34,008 bases of DNA from Glaciimonas sp. (lineage in GTDB: Bacteria; Pseudomonadota; Gammaproteobacteria; Burkholderiales; Burkholderiaceae). The DNA lies in NCBI GenBank assembly GCA_014377145.1, contig JACMQE010000210.1, positions 1-34,008 on the forward strand, written 5' to 3'. Numbering within the stretch: the stretch's first letter is position 1; each line of letters opens with the position of its first letter. The notes beneath the pieces were generated by a model. That model was not told the DNA's origin and ran no database searches. It worked only from the letters and a program-made list of their open reading frames with translations. Made by a program: the position numbers and the translations under genes. Below, one piece after another: positions 1-10,758 of the stretch.

Positions 1-2
1 CC

Positions 3-869
3 GCCTCGGCATCCGAATCGGCAGCAATGCAATTCGTATCGCCGTATTCTGGCTGCGCCATGGGTGAATACTTCCGTGACCGTGGTGAAGATGCGCTGAT
101 CGTCTATGATGATTTGTCAAAACAAGCTGTTGCATACCGTCAGGTATCACTGTTGCTGCGCCGTCCACCGGGTCGTGAGGCGTATCCTGGCGATGTGTTC
201 TATCTCCACAGCCGTTTGCTCGAACGCGCAGCACGCGTGAATCCAGCTTATGTCGAGGCGTTTACCAAAGGTAAAGACAAGGGAAAAACGGGCTCATTGA
301 CGGGGTTGCCGATCATTGAAACCCAAGCTGGCGAGGTTTCTGCTTTCGTTCCAACCAACGTTATTTCGATTACTGACGGCCAGATCTTTCTGGAAACGTC
401 ATTGTTCAACGCTGGTATTCGTCCTGCGATTAACGCTGGTATTTCGGTATCGCGCGTTGGTGGTGCCGCTCAAACCAAAGTCATTAAGAATTTGTCCGGT
501 GGTATTCGTACCGATTTGGCGCAATATCGTGAATTGGCTGCGTTTGCACAGTTCGCTTCTGATCTAGACGCGGCAACCCGTAAGCAGCTTGATCGTGGTG
601 CGCGTGTGACGGAACTGTTGAAGCAAGCACAATACTCACCGTTGCCAATTTCGTTAATGGCAGTGACATTGTTCGCGGTCAACAAGGGTTTCTTGGACGA
701 TGTTGAAGTGAAAAAATTGCTGCTATTTGAAGCAGCTCTGCATGATTTCATGAAAACCAGCCATGCACCGTTGTTGAAAAAGATTGAAGAAACCAAGCAA
801 CTCGACAAAGATGCTGAAGCTGCATTGTCTGCTGCAGTTGCCGATTTCAAAAAATCCGACGCGTATTAA
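3..869 (+). CDS. atpA: ATP synthase F1 subunit alpha, 3' part
   Basis: C-terminal 288 codons or so of the alpha subunit of the membrane-bound F1Fo ATP synthase; the gene enters from the left edge, so the Walker A half lies outside. The reading frame is open from base 3 and includes the segment before the first visible Met (residues ASESAAMQF). The family signatures are clear: [33 protein letters not shown], and the arginine-finger region [14 protein letters not shown], whose Arg completes the catalytic site at the beta interface. The C-terminal helical domain ends normally in ADFKKSDAY. It is followed after 29 bases by atpG on the same strand with a good Shine-Dalgarno, as in the usual atpIBEFHAGDC operon. 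No lesion is seen. Identification is certain; only the missing 5' part limits the entry. Confidence 0.98.
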   Translation, partial: ASASESAAMQFVSPYSGCAMGEYFRDRGEDALIVYDDLSKQAVAYRQVSLLLRRPPGREAYPGDVFYLHSRLLERAARVNPAYVEAFTKGKDKGKTGSLTGLPIIETQAGEVSAFVPTNVISITDGQIFLETSLFNAGIRPAINAGISVSRVGGAAQTKVIKNLSGGIRTDLAQYRELAAFAQFASDLDAATRKQLDRGARVTELLKQAQYSPLPISLMAVTLFAVNKGFLDDVEVKKLLLFEAALHDFMKTSHAPLLKKIEETKQLDKDAEAALSAAVADFKKSDAY

Positions 870-898
870 TTCTCTGGGGCTATAAGGAGTAATAACTC

Positions 899-1771
899 AT
901 GGCTACAGGCAAAGAGATACGTGGCAAGATCAAGAGCGTAGAAAATACGAAGAAAATCACCAAGGCGATGGAAATGGTCGCGGCATCCAAAATGCGCAAA
1001 GCGCAAGATCGGATGCTGGCGGCTCGTCCCTACAGTGAAAAGATTCGTCATATCGCTTCTAACTTGTCGCAGCCGGACCCGGAATACACGCATCCCTTCA
1101 TGACCAAGCAGGACAATGCGAAGACCGTTGGTTTCATTGTCGTCACAACCGATAAAGGTTTGTGCGGCGGTATGAATACCAACTCTTTGCGTCTGGTCAA
1201 TAGCAAGATGCATGAGCTGGAAGCAGCTGGGAACCAAATTCAAGCAGTTGCAATTGGTAACAAGGGCCTGGGGTTTCTGAACCGGGTCGGCGCTAAGGTT
1301 ATTTCGCATGTTGTGCAATTGGGTGATACACCGCACCTGGACAAGTTAATTGGCCCAGTCAAGGTATTGCTGGACGCATACGAAGAAGGTCGTCTGGACG
1401 CGGTATACCTCTTGTATACAAAATTCATCAATACTATGAGACAAGAGCCGACGTTGCAGCAACTGCTGCCACTGACGAGCGATCGTCTTGAGGCTGATGA
1501 TAATAGCGGCCATCCGTGGGATTATATTTATGAACCGGATGTGCAAAGCGTTATTGATGATCTGTTAACACGCTACGTTGAAACCTTGATTTATCAGGCT
1601 GTTGCGGAAAACATGGCGTCTGAACAATCAGCGCGGATGGTCGCAATGAAGTCTGCAAGCGACAATGCCGGTAACGTGATTTGGGAGTTAAAGTTGGTTT
1701 ACAACAAAACTCGTCAGGCTGCGATTACGAAGGAATTGTCGGAAATCGTTTCCGGTGCGGCTGCGGTATAG
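899..1771 (+). CDS. atpG: ATP synthase F1 subunit gamma
   Basis: The 290-residue gamma subunit forms the central rotor shaft of F1 that couples proton flow to catalysis in the alpha3beta3 ring. The N-terminal helix reads [21 protein letters not shown], and [15 protein letters not shown] is the family signature. The C-terminal helix contains [16 protein letters not shown] and ends [19 protein letters not shown], the part that enters the ring. Length matches the family (about 285-290). The start is fixed by AAGGAGT nine bases upstream of the ATG, 29 bases after atpA. It is intact and in operon order between atpA and atpD. Confidence 0.98.
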   Translation: MATGKEIRGKIKSVENTKKITKAMEMVAASKMRKAQDRMLAARPYSEKIRHIASNLSQPDPEYTHPFMTKQDNAKTVGFIVVTTDKGLCGGMNTNSLRLVNSKMHELEAAGNQIQAVAIGNKGLGFLNRVGAKVISHVVQLGDTPHLDKLIGPVKVLLDAYEEGRLDAVYLLYTKFINTMRQEPTLQQLLPLTSDRLEADDNSGHPWDYIYEPDVQSVIDDLLTRYVETLIYQAVAENMASEQSARMVAMKSASDNAGNVIWELKLVYNKTRQAAITKELSEIVSGAAAV

Positions 1772-1776
1772 CTTAA

Positions 1777-3246
<1,470 letters not shown>

Positions 3247-3372
3247 ACCATAGCGATGCCGAATGCATTGTTACCGTACGGGCCTGACCATAATGGTTAT
3301 TGTCCACGCAGCTGATGCGTACAAAGCACTTGTTATCAAAAATTGTCAATGGGATAAATAAAAAGGTCTAAC

Positions 3373-3798
3373 ATGGCAAACACTATTCACGTAGACGTGA
3401 TTTCGGCGGAAGAGTTAATTTTCTCCGGCGAAGCTGAATTTGTCGCGTTGCCGGGTGAGTCGGGTGAGTTGGGGATTTATCCTCGTCATACGCCATTGAT
3501 CACGCGCATCAAGCCGGGTGCGGTACGCATTAAAGTATCAGGTCAGGTGCAAGAAGAGTTCGTGTTCGTTGCCGGTGGCTTGCTAGAAGTGCAGCCGAAT
3601 AACGTGACTATCCTGGCCGATACCGCAATCCGCGGCGCCGATCTGGATGAAGCTAAAGCGACTGAAGCGAAGCGTATGGCAGAAGATGCATTGACCAATC
3701 AAGAGTCGAAAATTGATTACGCAAAAGCACAGGCAGAATTGTCTGCAGCGATTGCGCAGTTAGCAGCAATTCACAAATTGCGTTCAAAAAGCCATTAA
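3373..3798 (+). CDS. atpC: ATP synthase F1 subunit epsilon
   Basis: The 141-residue epsilon subunit binds gamma and the c-ring and regulates ATP hydrolysis. The N-terminal beta-sandwich shows [20 protein letters not shown], then [19 protein letters not shown], a strong family signature. The C-terminal part (from about residue 90) is the expected Ala/Lys/Glu-rich two-helix hairpin. Length is typical. It is the last gene of the atp operon: the 3843-3878 hairpin follows 45 bases after the stop, and beyond it only decayed genes occur for several kilobases. AAAAGG lies seven bases before the ATG. No lesion seen. Confidence 0.97.
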   Translation: MANTIHVDVISAEELIFSGEAEFVALPGESGELGIYPRHTPLITRIKPGAVRIKVSGQVQEEFVFVAGGLLEVQPNNVTILADTAIRGADLDEAKATEAKRMAEDALTNQESKIDYAKAQAELSAAIAQLAAIHKLRSKSH

Positions 3799-3842
3799 TT
3801 GGTATTTGTCAGCCTTTGGGAAAGTTATATTGTCTGAATTGG

Positions 3843-3878
3843 ATGATAAAAAAGCGGCTTCGGCTGCTTTTTTATCAT
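3843..3878 (+). terminator. Terminator of the atp operon
   Basis: A near-perfect 16-bp stem (ATGATAAAAAAGCGGC pairing with GCTGCTTTTTTATCAT, one G-U) closes on a UUCG tetraloop flanked by C-G, a very stable RNA hairpin. The A-run on one side and T-run on the other would let it stop transcription in both directions, here ending atpC and shielding it from the opposite-strand brnA relic. Confidence 0.9.
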
Positions 3879-3933
3879 TTATGAACCATCTATTATATTG
3901 TACAAAAAATAACGACATCTACAAATAGTCGCC

Positions 3934-4224
3934 TCAGGTGCTATGGTGCTCGTGTAACCATTCTCTCAGTGCGCCATTCATTCTGGTCTGCCAGTCATAG
4001 CCATCAAGTTTAAATGCATCAAATGTATCAAGCACATCTGCATCTAAACGCATATTTACTTATTCTTTTTTACCGCTTCTTAAAGGCCTGCCACATCCTA
4101 TAGGCTTTAGATGCGCTAATTCAACATCGGTCTAAGGCAGGTTATCAATATTTGATAACGCGGAGGCGGTGATTGCGGCATCTTCTTCAACTTTCAGATA
4201 AATAATTTTACATTTGTTCGTCAT
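3934..4224 (-). pseudogene. brnA: BrnA-like antitoxin gene with two in-frame stops
   Basis: Read on the minus strand from the ATG at 4222-4224, one continuous frame of 96 codons plus stop matches the BrnA antitoxin family, the DNA-binding partner of the ribonuclease toxin BrnT. Visible family pieces are EEDAAITASALSNIDNLP, then TDVELAHLKP, GRPLRSGKKE, VNMRLDADVLDTF and the C-terminal DWQTRMNGALREWL (RHH-like DNA-binding part). Two stops interrupt it without any frameshift: TAG at codon 31 (4132-4134) and TAA at codon 55 (4060-4062), the latter where relatives usually have Gln. No BrnT reading frame is found upstream; the adjacent DNA at 4257-4438 encodes an unrelated relic on the other strand. 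Dead gene; family call is from recalled motifs. Confidence 0.75.
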
Positions 4225-4256
4225 AGTATTTTACCTCTTAAAAATTTGCTTTTCTC

Positions 4257-4438
4257 AGACGGATGATGCGGTGGCCATCTTGGCGAAAAACAACATTTCG
4301 TATGGTGTGGAGGAGGCCATTATGATCGGCGTAAGCTGTATCTGGATGCAATTAGGGATCATTATCAGGATGCGGCAGACAAAGCCATCAAAGCAGGATT
4401 GTCGGTTGTGATGGATCGCGATCCATCACAAGTGTAAT
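4257..4438 (+). pseudogene. CoA-binding (YccU-like) protein gene, C-terminal fragment
   Basis: Two frames together rebuild the end of a CoA-binding Rossmann protein (YccU type). The first frame reads VEEAIMIGVSCIWMQLGI, matching the family segment with Trp/Leu-Gln-Leu-Gly; a frame change near 4355 then gives DAADKAIKAGLSVVMDRDP followed by TAA TAA. The usual ending is a DRCP-type motif, here DRDP. The N-terminal half with the glycine-rich nucleotide site is missing, so this is a truncated relic rather than a gene. It abuts the brnA relic, and the junction probably marks a deletion that removed its 5' half. Family assignment rests on these two segments only. Confidence 0.6.
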
Positions 4439-4440
4439 AA

Positions 4441-5007
4441 CCGATATTGCAGTTACTGGCTATTGGCGATGCATCCTTGACAGGCTTGGCGTCGCGACTT
4501 ATTACGAGACAATTACCGGCCAGTTTGCGGCTGCGCTGGCGATTGGGATGGAACTTTTTGTCGACTGGCAGGCGTTAGGAAAAAATGGTACAACGCTGTA
4601 CATCGACATCAAAACTCTCCTTCCGCACGTCACAGAAAAATTGTGCCGCAACATGTTGATGTCATTTTGGTTGCGTTTGGGTCAATGACAGCACTATATT
4701 TCGATCCCGTCGCCGCTACGCCGCCGAACTGAAATATCTAGTGCGGCACTTGCAGCAGCATTTGTCTCCGCGATTGATTGTCGTAGCGGGTATTCCCTCG
4801 CTGCATGTATTTTCAGCCTGGCTGCAACCGTTGCAATATGTGCTTAGTCTCAAAACAAAAAAAATGGGCGGTGCGGCAGAAAAGGTTGTTGCCGATTTAT
4901 CGCATCAAATATATATAACCCGCGTTCCAATGCTGAAAAATATGACTCATCCGGCTTTTATGACGTCGGATGGCTATCATTCGTTGACAATCGGTTTGGG
5001 GATGTGA
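4441..5007 (+). pseudogene. SGNH/GDSL hydrolase-like gene, frameshifted
   Basis: Relic of an SGNH-fold esterase. LLAIGDAS is the block I region (family GDS with catalytic Ser; here Asp-Ala-Ser). A frame change gives ETITGQFAAALAIGMELF and DWQALGKNGTT (block II-like). Another change near 4640 gives DVILVAFGVNDST, the GxND block III, then ELKYLVRHLQQHL and SPRLIVVAGIPSLHVF. The last frame ends with TSDGYHSLTIGLGMW, the DGYH block V with the catalytic Asp/His. At least two frameshifts separate these blocks, so no functional enzyme can be made. Block order and spacing suggest nearly the whole gene is present apart from the N-terminus. Confidence 0.75.
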
Positions 5008-5151
5008 GGACATCAGTCGCGACGGCCGTGGTGCTCGAGTTAAATATTGTAAGGAAGGCCTTACCGACTGAGACCGATCGATGCACGTTAAGTCGGTCAT
5101 TCACTGAGTCGGTAATTGCTCTACATCGCCGTGCAAACATTTACAACTTTT

Positions 5152-5705
5152 TTATTTAAGCCAGTGATTCGAGATCTGATCATAGCTACCGGTCGTTTTC
5201 AGCTGATGCATCCAGGTGTCGACAAATTCTTTAAACGGAGTGTCGCCCCGTGGCAGCATGAACGCCTTTTCGGCAAATTGTAGCGGCCTTTCTGGATGGA
5301 TCGTGCACAGCTCTGGAATAATTTTGACTGCCATATTGTTTCACTGACGTCGGTCACCACGATGTCTGCTTTTCCAGTGACGACCTGATCGAAAATAGTG
5401 ACATTGTCGAGGTAGACAATCAATTTGGCTTGCTTTAAATGGATCTTGGCGAAGCGCTCGTTGGTACCGCCTGGATTGACAATGGCGCGGGTGGTGGGGA
5501 TATCAATAGCACCAGCGACTGAAATTTTGTCGAATCAGCGCAGTGTGCAATGGCCGGTTTGCCATCCACCAGGTGGGGGACGGAAAAAGAGACTTTTTTC
5601 TGCCGTTCAAAAGTGACCGAAATGCCACTCATCGCGATATCGCATTTTTCCAAAAAATCATTTGTCAGCGCAGACCAGCAAGCCAAGTGCCAGACGCAGA
5701 CTTGC
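5152..5705 (-). pseudogene. Periplasmic amino-acid-binding / cyclohexadienyl-dehydratase-like protein, N-terminus lost
   Basis: Relic of a type II periplasmic binding fold protein, of the branch that includes ABC-transporter amino-acid receptors and PheC-type cyclohexadienyl dehydratase. Minus-strand pieces in order are ALTNDFLEKCDIAMSGISVTF, PHLVDGKPAIAHCAD, VYLDNVTIFDQVVTGKAD, VVTDVSE, PELCTIHPERPLQFAEKAF and PRGDTPFKEFVDTWMHQL, ending SNHWLK. They lie in at least three frames. The signal peptide and first lobe (about 90 residues) are absent; the frame instead runs into the MocR-like relic upstream, so a deletion appears to have joined two genes. Which ligand it bound cannot be told. Confidence 0.72.
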
Positions 5706-6600
5706 TTTCCACCTACAATAGTTCAACGCTCTGCATACAGGATGAGCGTGCGTCTGATATGCGCGGCAAAATACTCCTCAGTCATAAAATCCGGCATAAT
5801 CGCTTGAATAAACACTTGCGTGCCGCGATAGAGCTCGAGTATGCCTGTCGCAAATGCTTTCGCCAGCGCCTCCGACACCAATATAAAACCGATGCACTAC
5901 TCGGAAGCATGGTCTTGCTAAAAGTTTCCATGTACAGCACGCGGTTATGCGCATTTATCCCTTCTAGGGTAGTCAATGACCGGCTGTCGTATTAGAATTT
6001 TCCGTCATAAGCGTCTTCGGTAAACTAAAATTTGCGACTCGTGCATATTCCAGCAACGTACGTCGCCGAGACAGACTCAACAACATTCCTAATGGGCATT
6101 GAAGCGACAGCGTGGTGCAGATAAAGCGTGGTGGTTGCGGCAGGTTAACCAGTCGCATGCACATATCTTTGGCATCGACCGGAATTGGCATGGCTTTCTC
6201 GCCAAGCGAATTCAACACATTGCGTCCCCCATTAACAATGGATCTTCGACTCATGTACACTCACCACTTTCGCCTAACAATTTCACAACAATATCGAGTG
6301 AATGCTGAACGCCAATCGTAATAATTACCTGATTGACATTGCAGTTGACTGAGCGCGCGATGCACAGATATTCGGCCACCGCCTCACACAATTGCATATG
6401 CCCGGCCTACTGCCGTAGGTCAACAATTCTGGCCGGGTATGTCGCCAACGCTTATTCTATAGGCGGCTCCATACTTTCTTTGGAAACAGCGTGACGTCTG
6501 GGAATCCCGACAGAAACGCGTCCCATTGGAAATCGCTGGCATCAGCCTGCTCGATCAATTGCGCATCGAGCGCTAAGATTGGATTGCTTGCTTGCATTAG
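5705..6600 (-). pseudogene. MocR-type (GntR/aminotransferase-like) regulator, decayed
   Basis: Minus-strand pieces match the PLP-binding aminotransferase-like domain of MocR/PdxR regulators: FQWDAFLSGFPDVTLFP, then AGHMQLCEAVAEYLCIARSV, VNQVIITIGVQHSLDIVV, PVDAKDMCMRL, LPQPPRFICTT, SLSRRRTLLEYAR, HNRVLYMETFSKTMLPS (carrying the PLP-lysine region SKT) and AAHIRRTLILYAER. The frame changes several times and stops intervene. No N-terminal winged-helix domain could be found between 6600 and the divergent transporter gene, so the DNA-binding part is deleted or unrecognisable. The 3' end runs into the binding-protein relic. MocR genes commonly sit divergent from an MFS transporter they control, which matches the neighbour at 6847. 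Confidence 0.75.
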
Positions 6601-6846
6601 GGAGCGTCGTGTCAGGACAACGCTCAATGCACATAAGCAGAAATGCGGAGAGAAAAGCGATGCCCAAAGGGGCGGCATTAGAAAATTGAAAGTGGTGCTA
6701 AGCGCTATATTATAGGTCCACGACAACCTTAGTATGTGTTGTCGACATTGTCGCAAAATGGCTAAAACGGTGCCATATCCACTGCCTCTGGAGCAATTTC
6801 GTGGAAGTCTTAGTCAATGCCAATAACAAATACGAATGGAGTTCTC

Positions 6847-8266
6847 ATGAAAAACGATGGTGATAAAGCCACCGTAATACCAGTCGTCGATGTCACTAAC
6901 AACGTTAACGCCACTAATGCCGAACTACACCAGCGCAAGAACACTGCCACGCAACCACAACTCAAACCATTCCAACCAATAAGCAAAAAACATTTTGCAT
7001 TGCTATAATCCAGCCTTATACCATTTTCCTAGTGTGCCTTCAGCGGTTGCAATCGTACCCCCGCGTTCTGATTGATACTTACATGATGTCCTTACCTTTA
7101 TTTGCCATCGCCGTTGCCGCTTTTGGTGTCGATACGACCAAGTTCGTCATCATGGGTCTGTTGCCCAACGTTGCACGCGACCTCGGCGTGACGATTCCCG
7201 CCGCCGGGATGCTGGTGACTAGCTACGCGCTAGGTGTCACCATTGGTGCCCCCCTATTATCGCCATTGTTACAGCCACATGCCGCGCCGTACCGCGTTGC
7301 TCAGTCTGATGGGGCTATTTATTGTCGGCAATGTGCTATGCCGCACTGTCGCCTAATTACGCCGTCTTAATGGTCGCGCGGGTATTTACCGCATTCTGTC
7401 ATGGGGTGGGGCGTTCTTCGGCATTGGGTCCGTGGTCGCAGCAGGGCTTGTCGCTCCAAACCAATGGGCACAGGCGATTGCTCTGATGTTTGGTGGACTG
7501 ACTCTGGGAAACGTATTGTGGGCATACCTTTCGGCACCGCTTTGGGCCAATTGCTAGGCTAGTGTTCGATATTCTGGTCCATTATCATGGTTGGCGTGTT
7601 GGCGGTGATTGCACTGGCTGTCTGGTTGCCAAAAAAATCGTAGTGCAAAAAACCAGCATCGGTATACTACAAAAATTCCGTGTTTTGGCCGATCGTCAGG
7701 TATTGATGGGTGCTGGCGATTAGTGCACTGACATCCGCCAGTTTATTTTCAGTCTTTACCTACATCACACCAATATTGGAAGACATCACCGGTTTAACCC
7801 TGCACGCCGTCACGCTGTTATTACTGGTATTTGGCGTGGGTTTGACAATCGGTAGCGTAGTAAGCGGTAAATTGGTGCTTGCTGCCATCGCTGATTAGGT
7901 TCCTGGTCGCGCTGGCGATTGTGCTAACGATATTTACGGTGCACGATGTATACACCGGTCGCAGCAGTGGTCACGATTTTCATCTGGGGCGTTGTGGCAT
8001 TCGCCATCGTGCCGCCAACGCAGACACTGGTAGTGGATCGCGCCAGTGCAGCGCCTAATTTGGCGGCTACCCTGAATCAGGGCGCGTTCAATCTAGGCAA
8101 TGCGACCGGCGCGTGGTTCGGTGGTATCGCTATCGGCGCGGGTTTTCAATTAACTGCACTGCCTTATATTGGCCTGGTGATGGTGTGAATGGCCCTAGAC
8201 CTGACGCTGTGGTCAGCGTCAATAGGAGAATGCCAACGCGGTATGGCAATGACGGCCGGAGAATAG
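6847..8266 (+). pseudogene. MFS transporter (AraJ-like efflux) gene, frameshifted
   Basis: Relic of a 12-helix major facilitator. A start with GGAG upstream (ATG 6847) leads into a polar leader that stops at 7006; from 7083 the first helices are clear: LPLFAIAVAAFGVDTTKFVIMG, LLPNVARDLGVTIPAAGMLV, SYALGVTIGAPL. Later pieces in other frames are LLSLMGLFIVGNVLC, FFGIGSVVAAGLVAP and QAIALMFGGLTLGNVL, then SALTSASLFSVFTYITPILED, VFGVGLTIGSVVSGKLV, and finally TLNQGAFNLGNATGAWFGG with IAIGAGFQLTALPYIG. The end segment LDLTLWSAS follows an in-frame TGA at 8186. At least five disabling changes are present. The order of helices shows the whole gene was once here. It is divergent from the MocR relic. 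Confidence 0.85.
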
Positions 8267-8700
8267 TACTAAGCCAAAACTAATGCGATTCAGGTAATGT
8301 GGATAAAACATCCTCTCAGCGTGTCGAAATTTTGTTTAACTGAACCGTATTTGCGCAGAGATGGCGACGACAATTTTCAAAGAAAGATTACTGCGACCAA
8401 TGTGCGTCAGCACCGCATACTGACTAATATATTTCAACTGTCAATTCTTCTTGGTTGGCGACACTTTCCGGCTATACAAAATAGTAGATCTAGCCCTGCA
8501 TGATGCAGTCGAACGATTTGGCAAACCTGGTGTTGCCGCGCGAAGTGATCTGGCTCACGCTTCTAGAATCGGCGCGCATCTGTACGCATGACCGCACGGT
8601 GCTGGTGGAAATCGACGTCGAAGTCAGCGAATAGCGCGACATTATTTCGCAGCAAGTACATGTGATCCGGCATTAACGGGTGAAATATGCTTGTTCCTGC
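8267..8700. other. Stretch without a recognisable gene
   Basis: About 430 bases between the end of the MFS relic and the exported-protein relic. No frame on either strand gave a family I recognise. A short piece around 8490-8630 has protein-like composition on the plus strand (NDLANLVLPREVIW in one frame) but stops soon after and could be the last scrap of a lost gene. Confidence 0.5.
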
Positions 8701-9230
8701 TTACTTCTGAGGAAAAGGCGGGGTCGATAAGTCCTTGCCATTTTCCCAGTTGATACCAATCGGATTGACAACTCTGTTTGGATCCACAGAAAAGTCGCTG
8801 TTTTGCTTTGGAATTTTTCCATCAATTGGTACGATTGCAAGTTGTATAAACTGACTTGTTGTATTGTCAAATTCCAATATATAATAAGCGCTCGCGTTGT
8901 TCCAATCTACTGATGGAAATGCGATGTATTGCACTGTGTACTTCGGATCACTGAAGCCCCCTTCTATTACGTAACTACCGTAATGCTCTTCACCTGGAGA
9001 GATAATTTTGTATAAACTATTTTCGTGACACAATAAAATTGCATCGCGAAATGGGTTTTTATCTTACATTTTTTATACTATATCCGCTGCGCGTGAGTAG
9101 GCTTTCCAAACTCGATACTTAATGATCCAGAAGTATTGTCACCACCTTCTATAGCAACAACGCTAGCACTAGAGGCGAGCCCAAGGACAGAAAAAAGAAA
9201 TAAGAAAGTAAAATTTGTAATAGGTTTCAT
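8701..9230 (-). pseudogene. Exported protein of unknown family, frameshifted
   Basis: On the minus strand an ATG at 9228-9230 opens a typical signal peptide (MKPITNFTFLFLFSVLGL, then ASSASVVA) and a mature start IEGGDNTSGSLSIEFGKP before a TAG near residue 50. A second frame, about 115 residues long, continues after the break: PFRDAILLCHENSLYKI, SPGEEHYGSYVIEGGF, YIAFPSVDWNNASAYY, and ends in STPPFPQK. Together they give an approximately 175-residue secreted protein with a frameshift between. A TTG near 9031 could in principle restart translation of the second part, but it would lack the signal peptide. I do not recognise the family. AT-rich codon use differs slightly from the atp genes. Confidence 0.55.
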
Positions 9231-9373
9231 ATATTCGACTTGTTATATAGAAATTTGGCAATATTGTTTTCAGGGGTATAGCAAGAATCAATCTGGTTTA
9301 ATTAGATACAATAACTTAGTCAACAGTTCAAAACTCCTGCAACTACTCTTCTCAGTTTTTCATTACGCTTGTC

Positions 9374-9869
9374 TCAAGAAATTTCGCCATCCGCTTGATT
9401 AATATAAACTAACATCCCGAGCACGTTTGTATAAACCCGAAATGCAGCCTCTTGTCCGTTCCAATTATGTGATTGCCACATTAACAACCACTCGCTACCT
9501 ATCACCATAAAACTGAAAAACCAAAGCAGCATAGTGATGGTTGCCCCGACATAAATCCATTTTTTGCATAATGGAATGTCATTGCAGAACCGTTATGCGC
9601 CTGCCACAGTGCCCAGCTACCCATGAGAAAAAATAGGCAAATTAAGCCTTCGCTTGCGATGATCACCAATAGCTTAGATGCCAGACGTTTTCGCTAGTGA
9701 TGGCGCGATACATCAGCGCGTTGTTTGGAAAAGTAGTATCCATACTTAATACATGCTGTACAAAAGCATAATTGCTACTGTATTCGAGAATGTTATTTAA
9801 CATGACCATAAAAGTCAGCGAAGCGACCATCAGCACCATGGCTATTTTTGAAAAACGGACGATTTTCAA
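9374..9869 (-). pseudogene. DUF2165 small integral membrane protein, frameshifted
   Basis: Minus-strand pieces rebuild a DUF2165 protein of about 165 residues, the normal length. The first frame reads IVRFSKIAMVLMVASLTFMV (helix 1), NNILEYSSNYAFVQHVLSMD, TTFPNNALMYRAITSENVWH, then stops. The second frame has a helix, SEGLICLFFLMGSWALWQA. The third has MLLWFFSFMVIGSEWLLMWQ, SHNWNGQEAAFRVY and the end. The family motif FVQHVLSMDT and the closing MVIGSEWxxMWQS...WNGQ are both unmistakable. Two frameshifts break it. The start is TTG or ATT, with no ATG in frame, which may be a further lesion. The molecular role of the family is unknown. Confidence 0.85.
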
Positions 9870-9940
9870 AATGCATTTTCCATACTGTAGTAATTCATGT
9901 TATTTTTGATTGGCTTATTTGGGGCTTATCGTGAGTTGCT

Positions 9941-10450
9941 CACGTCACTTGACGGGACAAATATTCATATAGGCAGGCAGCAAGAATACGATCTCGTAAA
10001 TGCGCCGCGTGCACGGGATCAAGTTGATTGTTGAATAGCGTTCTTATTTCTGTCGGTTTGGCATCAAACTGTTCTACATATCATTTAGGTGATAACCGTG
10101 GTGTATCAGTGTCGGCTCCAAGTCATTGAGCTGCCGCGATAACAACGATTCCTCCATTGCCACGTAACGGGCTTTTCGCCAGTCTGATATCCGGCACCTA
10201 ACGCCAAGTGTCACGTGGATTTGAACTTGACGAGGGGTACGTCTTGGTGACCAGCATGCCGATGGCCTCCTATATTAGATTGAATTCCAGTTTGGTTTTG
10301 GTGGAGGCGCAAACACCTAGTAGCCACTGAATGTATTTGACTGACTGTCGGCGATGCCGTCCAACCTGATAGGTGATTTCTTCTATCGTCGGGCAGCGCA
10401 GATCCTCATCTAGCTTCGGGTGGCCGGCAAAGATTACAGACAATTTCTTT
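9941..10450 (-). pseudogene. Unrecognised decayed gene
   Basis: The minus strand shows protein-like stretches that shift frame or meet stops. In 5' to 3' order they are SVIFAGHPKLDEDLRCPTIE, EITYQVGRHRRQSVKYIQWL, LEFNLI followed by TAG and EAIGMLVTKTYP, then WRKARYVAMEESLLSRQL, NDLEPTLIHHGYHLNDM, and finally EQFDAKPTEIRTLFNNQL, DPVHAAHLRDRILAACLYEY before TGA at 9941. The last 60 residues look like a helical protein with a short C-terminal helix pair. I cannot name the family. The length (about 165 codons) and several stops point to a relic of one or two small genes. Confidence 0.4.
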
Positions 10451-10592
10451 AACGCTAGCTTCCACGACTTCTATCAATCACTTACGTACATTCATTTTAC
10501 TTAACAACAAAAAATATAGAAACTGAGGTTATTCAAGATGACTTAAATTTATTATAACCGCTGAATATCATGCGTAAAATGAGCATTACGCA

Positions 10593-10606
10593 ATTTCACG
10601 TGAAAT
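10593..10606. promoter_or_regulatory. 14-bp perfect palindrome upstream of folE
   Basis: ATTTCACGTGAAAT is a perfect 14-base inverted repeat in the AT-rich region 150 bases before the folE start. It could be a dimer-binding operator. No regulator can be assigned from sequence alone and chance is not excluded. Confidence 0.3.
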
Positions 10607-10758
10607 CAGATATAAGAAATTAAAATTCATACAGGCTTGGCGGCAGCGGGTATAAAGCCACAAAAATAGACCCGCAAAAGCGTGGCAAATCTGATTGTAA
10701 GATTTGGGTTAGACTGAGTGCCTTCATATCATCATGCCAAGAAAAACGCTCAAAAATA

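Noticed and set aside
3934..4224. Recoding or stop-codon readthrough as an explanation for the two stops in the antitoxin frame
   Set aside because: The surrounding genes carry frameshifts and deletions as well, and intact genes here end in TAA, TAG and TGA as normal stops; plain decay is simpler.
5543..5995. Plus-strand open frames of up to 150 codons
   Set aside because: They lie opposite clear coding relics of the binding protein and MocR regulator on the minus strand and have no family resemblance.
9031..9033. TTG start giving an intact 110-residue protein at 8701-9033
   Set aside because: The protein-like frame extends upstream of the TTG, and the signal peptide lies in another frame upstream, so a broken longer gene is more likely.
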